Shown one piece after another: positions 61,526 to 64,000 of a DNA stretch of 64,000 nucleotides. The notes beneath the pieces were generated by a model. That model saw nothing but the letters and a program-made list of their open reading frames with translations, was not told where the DNA came from and did no database searches. The stretch's first letter is position 1, and each line of letters starts with the position of its first letter. Source of the DNA: Sphingobacteriaceae bacterium GW460-11-11-14-LB5 (GTDB taxonomy: Bacteria; Bacteroidota; Bacteroidia; Sphingobacteriales; Sphingobacteriaceae). A program made the translations under genes and the position numbers. The stretch is taken from NCBI GenBank assembly GCA_002151545.1, contig CP021237.1, forward strand, positions 5,394,001 through 5,458,000, written 5' to 3'.

Positions 61526-63787
61526 ATGGCTAGAGGAATTAAAAGAATTAGTTGTATACGTGGCCTTTATTATCCTAAATCGAGCAGGCCTAATAGTTTG
61601 TATGTAGTAAAACCAGATCAAGGGGTAGTTTTTGCTGTTTCAGAATGGTATCCTGATACGACAGCTGCAGATAAAAAGAAAGATATTACCTGGATCATCC
61701 AGACTGCCGATAGGAAAACAATATTGAATCAGATTCTTGCCGCGCCCAATCAAAATTTAAACTTTGTTATTCCTAAAAAGTTATGTGGAAATCTTACCTA
61801 TTATATCGAAGCAAGTTTAACGGGTAATAGAGATAAAGCAGAAACGGGATTACAAGTGCGGGGTTTATGCACACCGCTGATTGTGTCTTCTAAATGGAGT
61901 ACGCAAGCTGGTGGCGGAAACATCAAAAACCAGGCAGGCATTATCAAATACGGGCATGTTGTTCATTTAAATTTACAAACAGAAGGCTTAAGTCATAAAA
62001 AATTAATCATCGATGTTTACAATAGGATCGGCTTAAAAAGAAAGGATTATGTTGTAGGCACCTATACTAATGTAGATTGTATAGATGGCGAAGTTAATTT
62101 AGAAATTAGGAATACTTTCAGTTGGATGGCCCTCGTTAAAAACATTAAAACAGACGAAGATTTTTATGTAATGGTGAAGGACGCGGCAACCAATCAATAC
62201 ATAAAAGATAGTTTGGGGCAAGAATTGCATGCCGTATATCTAAAAGTCAGAAATGAGCCAGTTACCACAGTAATTGATGGGGCCAGAAACAATAAGGTGG
62301 CCAAGGTTGGCCAGGCACAACCTAATCCCATCAAATACGAGCAATGTAAATTTAATAAAATTGATGTTAGCGAAGTAGAGATTAAGGATGGTAAAGCTAA
62401 ATCAGACATTACCAACGTATTTAAGGAAGGTGCAGCCAATTCAAAGGGTAGTGGGGCAATAAGCTACAATACGGTAGCACCAGATCGTACAGTAGGTAAA
62501 GATGTCATTGTAGATATAGGGGGATTTAATACGCAGAAATGCGGATCGAAAAAGCACCTTGGAAAAAATGTAATCTTTAGGAACGTTGGTCAGGAACTTG
62601 GAAAAGATGATAAATCAATAGTAATTAAAGGACAAAGCACGGTTAAAGAAAAAGTATATTCAGATTTATCTAAATTTAATCTTCTTCCGCTACAATACAT
62701 CTGGCCAAGTAAAACTACACCCAATCAGTTTTGGTATTACATTAATAGTTGCCGGTATTATGACGAACCAACCAGACCTACAGTTATAGTAAATGTTTAT
62801 CCAGATATTAAATGGACACTAGAATTTAAATGGAACCACAAAATTGCCTTTGCATATACAGCTGGCAATCAACTCCATCCATATGATATCAATACCGGTG
62901 CACGAACTGTACTACTTTCCGAAATGGATCGTACATTTTCAAGAGAAGATGGAGAAATGGCCCAGTCTTTTGAGATGTCGCTGGAGGCCAAATGGAATAC
63001 TGACAAGCAAAAGCTCGAAGTTGGTAAGGAGTGGGGGGAGAAAATAGCAAAAACGCTAAAAATCTTCAACAAAATGAAGGCTGCTACTGATGTGATTGCT
63101 AGATCTCCAGTTAATGGTGGTAAACTGAGCTTTGAAATTAAAGCGCCTGTAATTGCAGCTTCATTGAGTTGGTATGCTGAAAAGCTAGAAGGCAAACCAG
63201 ATTTAGGCACCAATATAACATTAGGTGTCGAATCAAAACCATTGGTTGAGGCCGAAGGGAAAATAAACCTTTGGAAGATTTTTAGAGAATATGGTCCTAA
63301 TGCAATATGTCCGGGGGCGGGTACTATTATTAATTTTGTGATAGAACATCTTGAAGGCAATGTTGGCATCAGTTTTATCGTAATATTTACAGGTAGCATA
63401 AATGTTAAGGGACAAATACAAGGTAATACCGCAGCTCCAAAGGATACCAAAGGTGAATTAGAAATTATAGGAAAAATACAGGTAACTATCGAATTTAAGG
63501 CCTGGGCTAAGGGCGATCTTGGTATGGCAGGCTTTGAAGGTTACCTTACCGCAGATGTAAGCACATTTATTTCTGGCGGGTTAAAAGGAGAAATTAGCAA
63601 AGATGGGGTTTTAGGCTACCCCGTTTTAGAATTTGGTGGAATTATTGCAAAATACGTAGCGGTAGGTACGGTGAAATTTGGCATTTTTAAAAGAACCTAT
63701 TCTAAAGAAGGTAAATATGTAATTGTTGAACCAAATAAGTCTGATTTTAAAAAAAGGTACCTTTTAGGACCTTATGCCGATAAATAA
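61526..63787 (+). CDS. Large protein downstream of PAAR-like protein, probable T6SS effector
   Basis: 753 aa, no signal peptide. The start is one base after the PAAR-like stop, so the two are translationally coupled. The N-terminal 240 residues look like two immunoglobulin-like sandwiches (TWIIQTADRKTIL, LTYYIEASLTGNRD, KLIIDVYNRIGLKRKDYVVG). Residues about 390-500 have VYPDIKWTLEFKWNHKIAF. The C-terminal 250 residues are glycine-rich amphipathic strands (GKINLWKIF, GNVGISFIVIFTGSINVKG, GFEGYLTADVSTFISGGLKG), as might form a beta-barrel or pore. No known toxin motif. A lipoprotein gene follows, as after the HET-C effector. Confidence 0.65.
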   Translation: MARGIKRISCIRGLYYPKSSRPNSLYVVKPDQGVVFAVSEWYPDTTAADKKKDITWIIQTADRKTILNQILAAPNQNLNFVIPKKLCGNLTYYIEASLTGNRDKAETGLQVRGLCTPLIVSSKWSTQAGGGNIKNQAGIIKYGHVVHLNLQTEGLSHKKLIIDVYNRIGLKRKDYVVGTYTNVDCIDGEVNLEIRNTFSWMALVKNIKTDEDFYVMVKDAATNQYIKDSLGQELHAVYLKVRNEPVTTVIDGARNNKVAKVGQAQPNPIKYEQCKFNKIDVSEVEIKDGKAKSDITNVFKEGAANSKGSGAISYNTVAPDRTVGKDVIVDIGGFNTQKCGSKKHLGKNVIFRNVGQELGKDDKSIVIKGQSTVKEKVYSDLSKFNLLPLQYIWPSKTTPNQFWYYINSCRYYDEPTRPTVIVNVYPDIKWTLEFKWNHKIAFAYTAGNQLHPYDINTGARTVLLSEMDRTFSREDGEMAQSFEMSLEAKWNTDKQKLEVGKEWGEKIAKTLKIFNKMKAATDVIARSPVNGGKLSFEIKAPVIAASLSWYAEKLEGKPDLGTNITLGVESKPLVEAEGKINLWKIFREYGPNAICPGAGTIINFVIEHLEGNVGISFIVIFTGSINVKGQIQGNTAAPKDTKGELEIIGKIQVTIEFKAWAKGDLGMAGFEGYLTADVSTFISGGLKGEISKDGVLGYPVLEFGGIIAKYVAVGTVKFGIFKRTYSKEGKYVIVEPNKSDFKKRYLLGPYADK

Positions 63788-63797
63788 ATTAAATAAC

Positions 63798-64000
63798 ATG
63801 AAGCGAACTATAATTTGTCTATGTATGTCTTTGATCATTCTCGAAGGATGTAATTCACAAACACTCGATTTGGATAAGATAGACTTTAATGATAACCCTC
63901 ACCTGGAAAAATTAAAAATATCGAAGGTAGAAAACCAAAAGGGACATTGGGTTTTAAACCAATCAGGCAGTGATGTTGGTTTATCCCTTTCGGGTGTAGA
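63798..64000 (+). CDS. Lipoprotein, N-terminal part (runs off the window)
   Basis: The first 67 codons are present. MKRTIICLCMSLIILEGC is a lipoprotein signal with lipobox LEGC, and NSQTLDLDKIDFNDNP follows. It starts 10 bp after the stop of the probable effector. By analogy with 58338 it may be the cognate immunity lipoprotein. The rest lies outside the window. Confidence 0.65.
   Translation, partial: MKRTIICLCMSLIILEGCNSQTLDLDKIDFNDNPHLEKLKISKVENQKGHWVLNQSGSDVGLSLSGV

Noticed and set aside
62869..63450. A 193-codon minus-strand frame opposite the 753-aa protein
   Set aside because: It is the shadow of a long coding frame; the plus-strand gene is coupled to the PAAR-like gene and has normal composition.

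Overview
The window is chromosomal DNA of a Bacteroidota bacterium, most likely a Sphingobacteriaceae member close to Pedobacter. The grounds are SusC/SusD pairs, lipoproteins with SCKK-type lipoboxes, promoters of the TAnnTTTG type, little Shine-Dalgarno signal before most starts, low GC, and a type VI secretion system of the Bacteroidota-only subtype iii. The genus is an inference; no rRNA or other typing gene is present.

Region 1 (1-17.3 kb) is glycan uptake and breakdown. A cut-off SusC and its SusD open the window. A DeoR-type repressor gene follows, divergent from a complete susC-susD-lipoprotein operon, and the shared intergenic region carries a repeated operator-like element. After an outer-membrane barrel gene, a small conserved gene and a C-terminal processing protease comes a trio of secreted glycosidases (GH29 fucosidase, GH92 alpha-mannosidase, GH2 beta-mannosidase-like). 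Their combined specificities fit N-glycans.

Region 2 (17.3-24.7 kb) is housekeeping: a 2Fe-2S ferredoxin with its reductase, a prolyl oligopeptidase, LpxH and release factor 1. The gaps hold structured dispersed repeats, including a three-unit tandem array of about 320 bp per unit between lpxH and prfA.

Region 3 (24.7-33.1 kb) is a mosaic accessory zone. It starts with tandem tRNA-Asp genes. A 50-bp copy of the tRNA 3' end and terminator recurs 3.66 kb downstream and, with a broken tyrosine integrase, marks a decayed integrative element. An IS3-family element sits in the T-tract of the downstream att site. On both sides lie broken tails of polymorphic (Rhs-type) toxins, each followed at once by an intact small gene, the usual layout of toxin and immunity genes. 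This looks like a graveyard of toxins that kept its immunity genes.

Region 4 (33.4-36.8 kb) has a sulfatase and an alkaline-phosphatase-superfamily lipoprotein with a LamG-like domain.

Region 5 (36.8-64 kb) is a T6SS(iii) locus: tssK and tssN, tssG, tssF and tssE, two tssO-like genes, tssP, tssR, clpV/tssH, tssB and tssC, an intruding flavodoxin-fold oxidoreductase, two hcp/tssD copies and vgrG/tssI. Downstream lie two cargo modules. The first has an 894-aa HET-C-domain effector with an extra metal-site motif and a lipoprotein as probable immunity. The second has a PAAR-like (DUF4280) protein, a 753-aa unrecognised probable effector and the start of another lipoprotein. No TssQ was recognised. 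The orphan immunity-like genes of region 3 and the armed T6SS of region 5 suggest a lineage under interbacterial competition.
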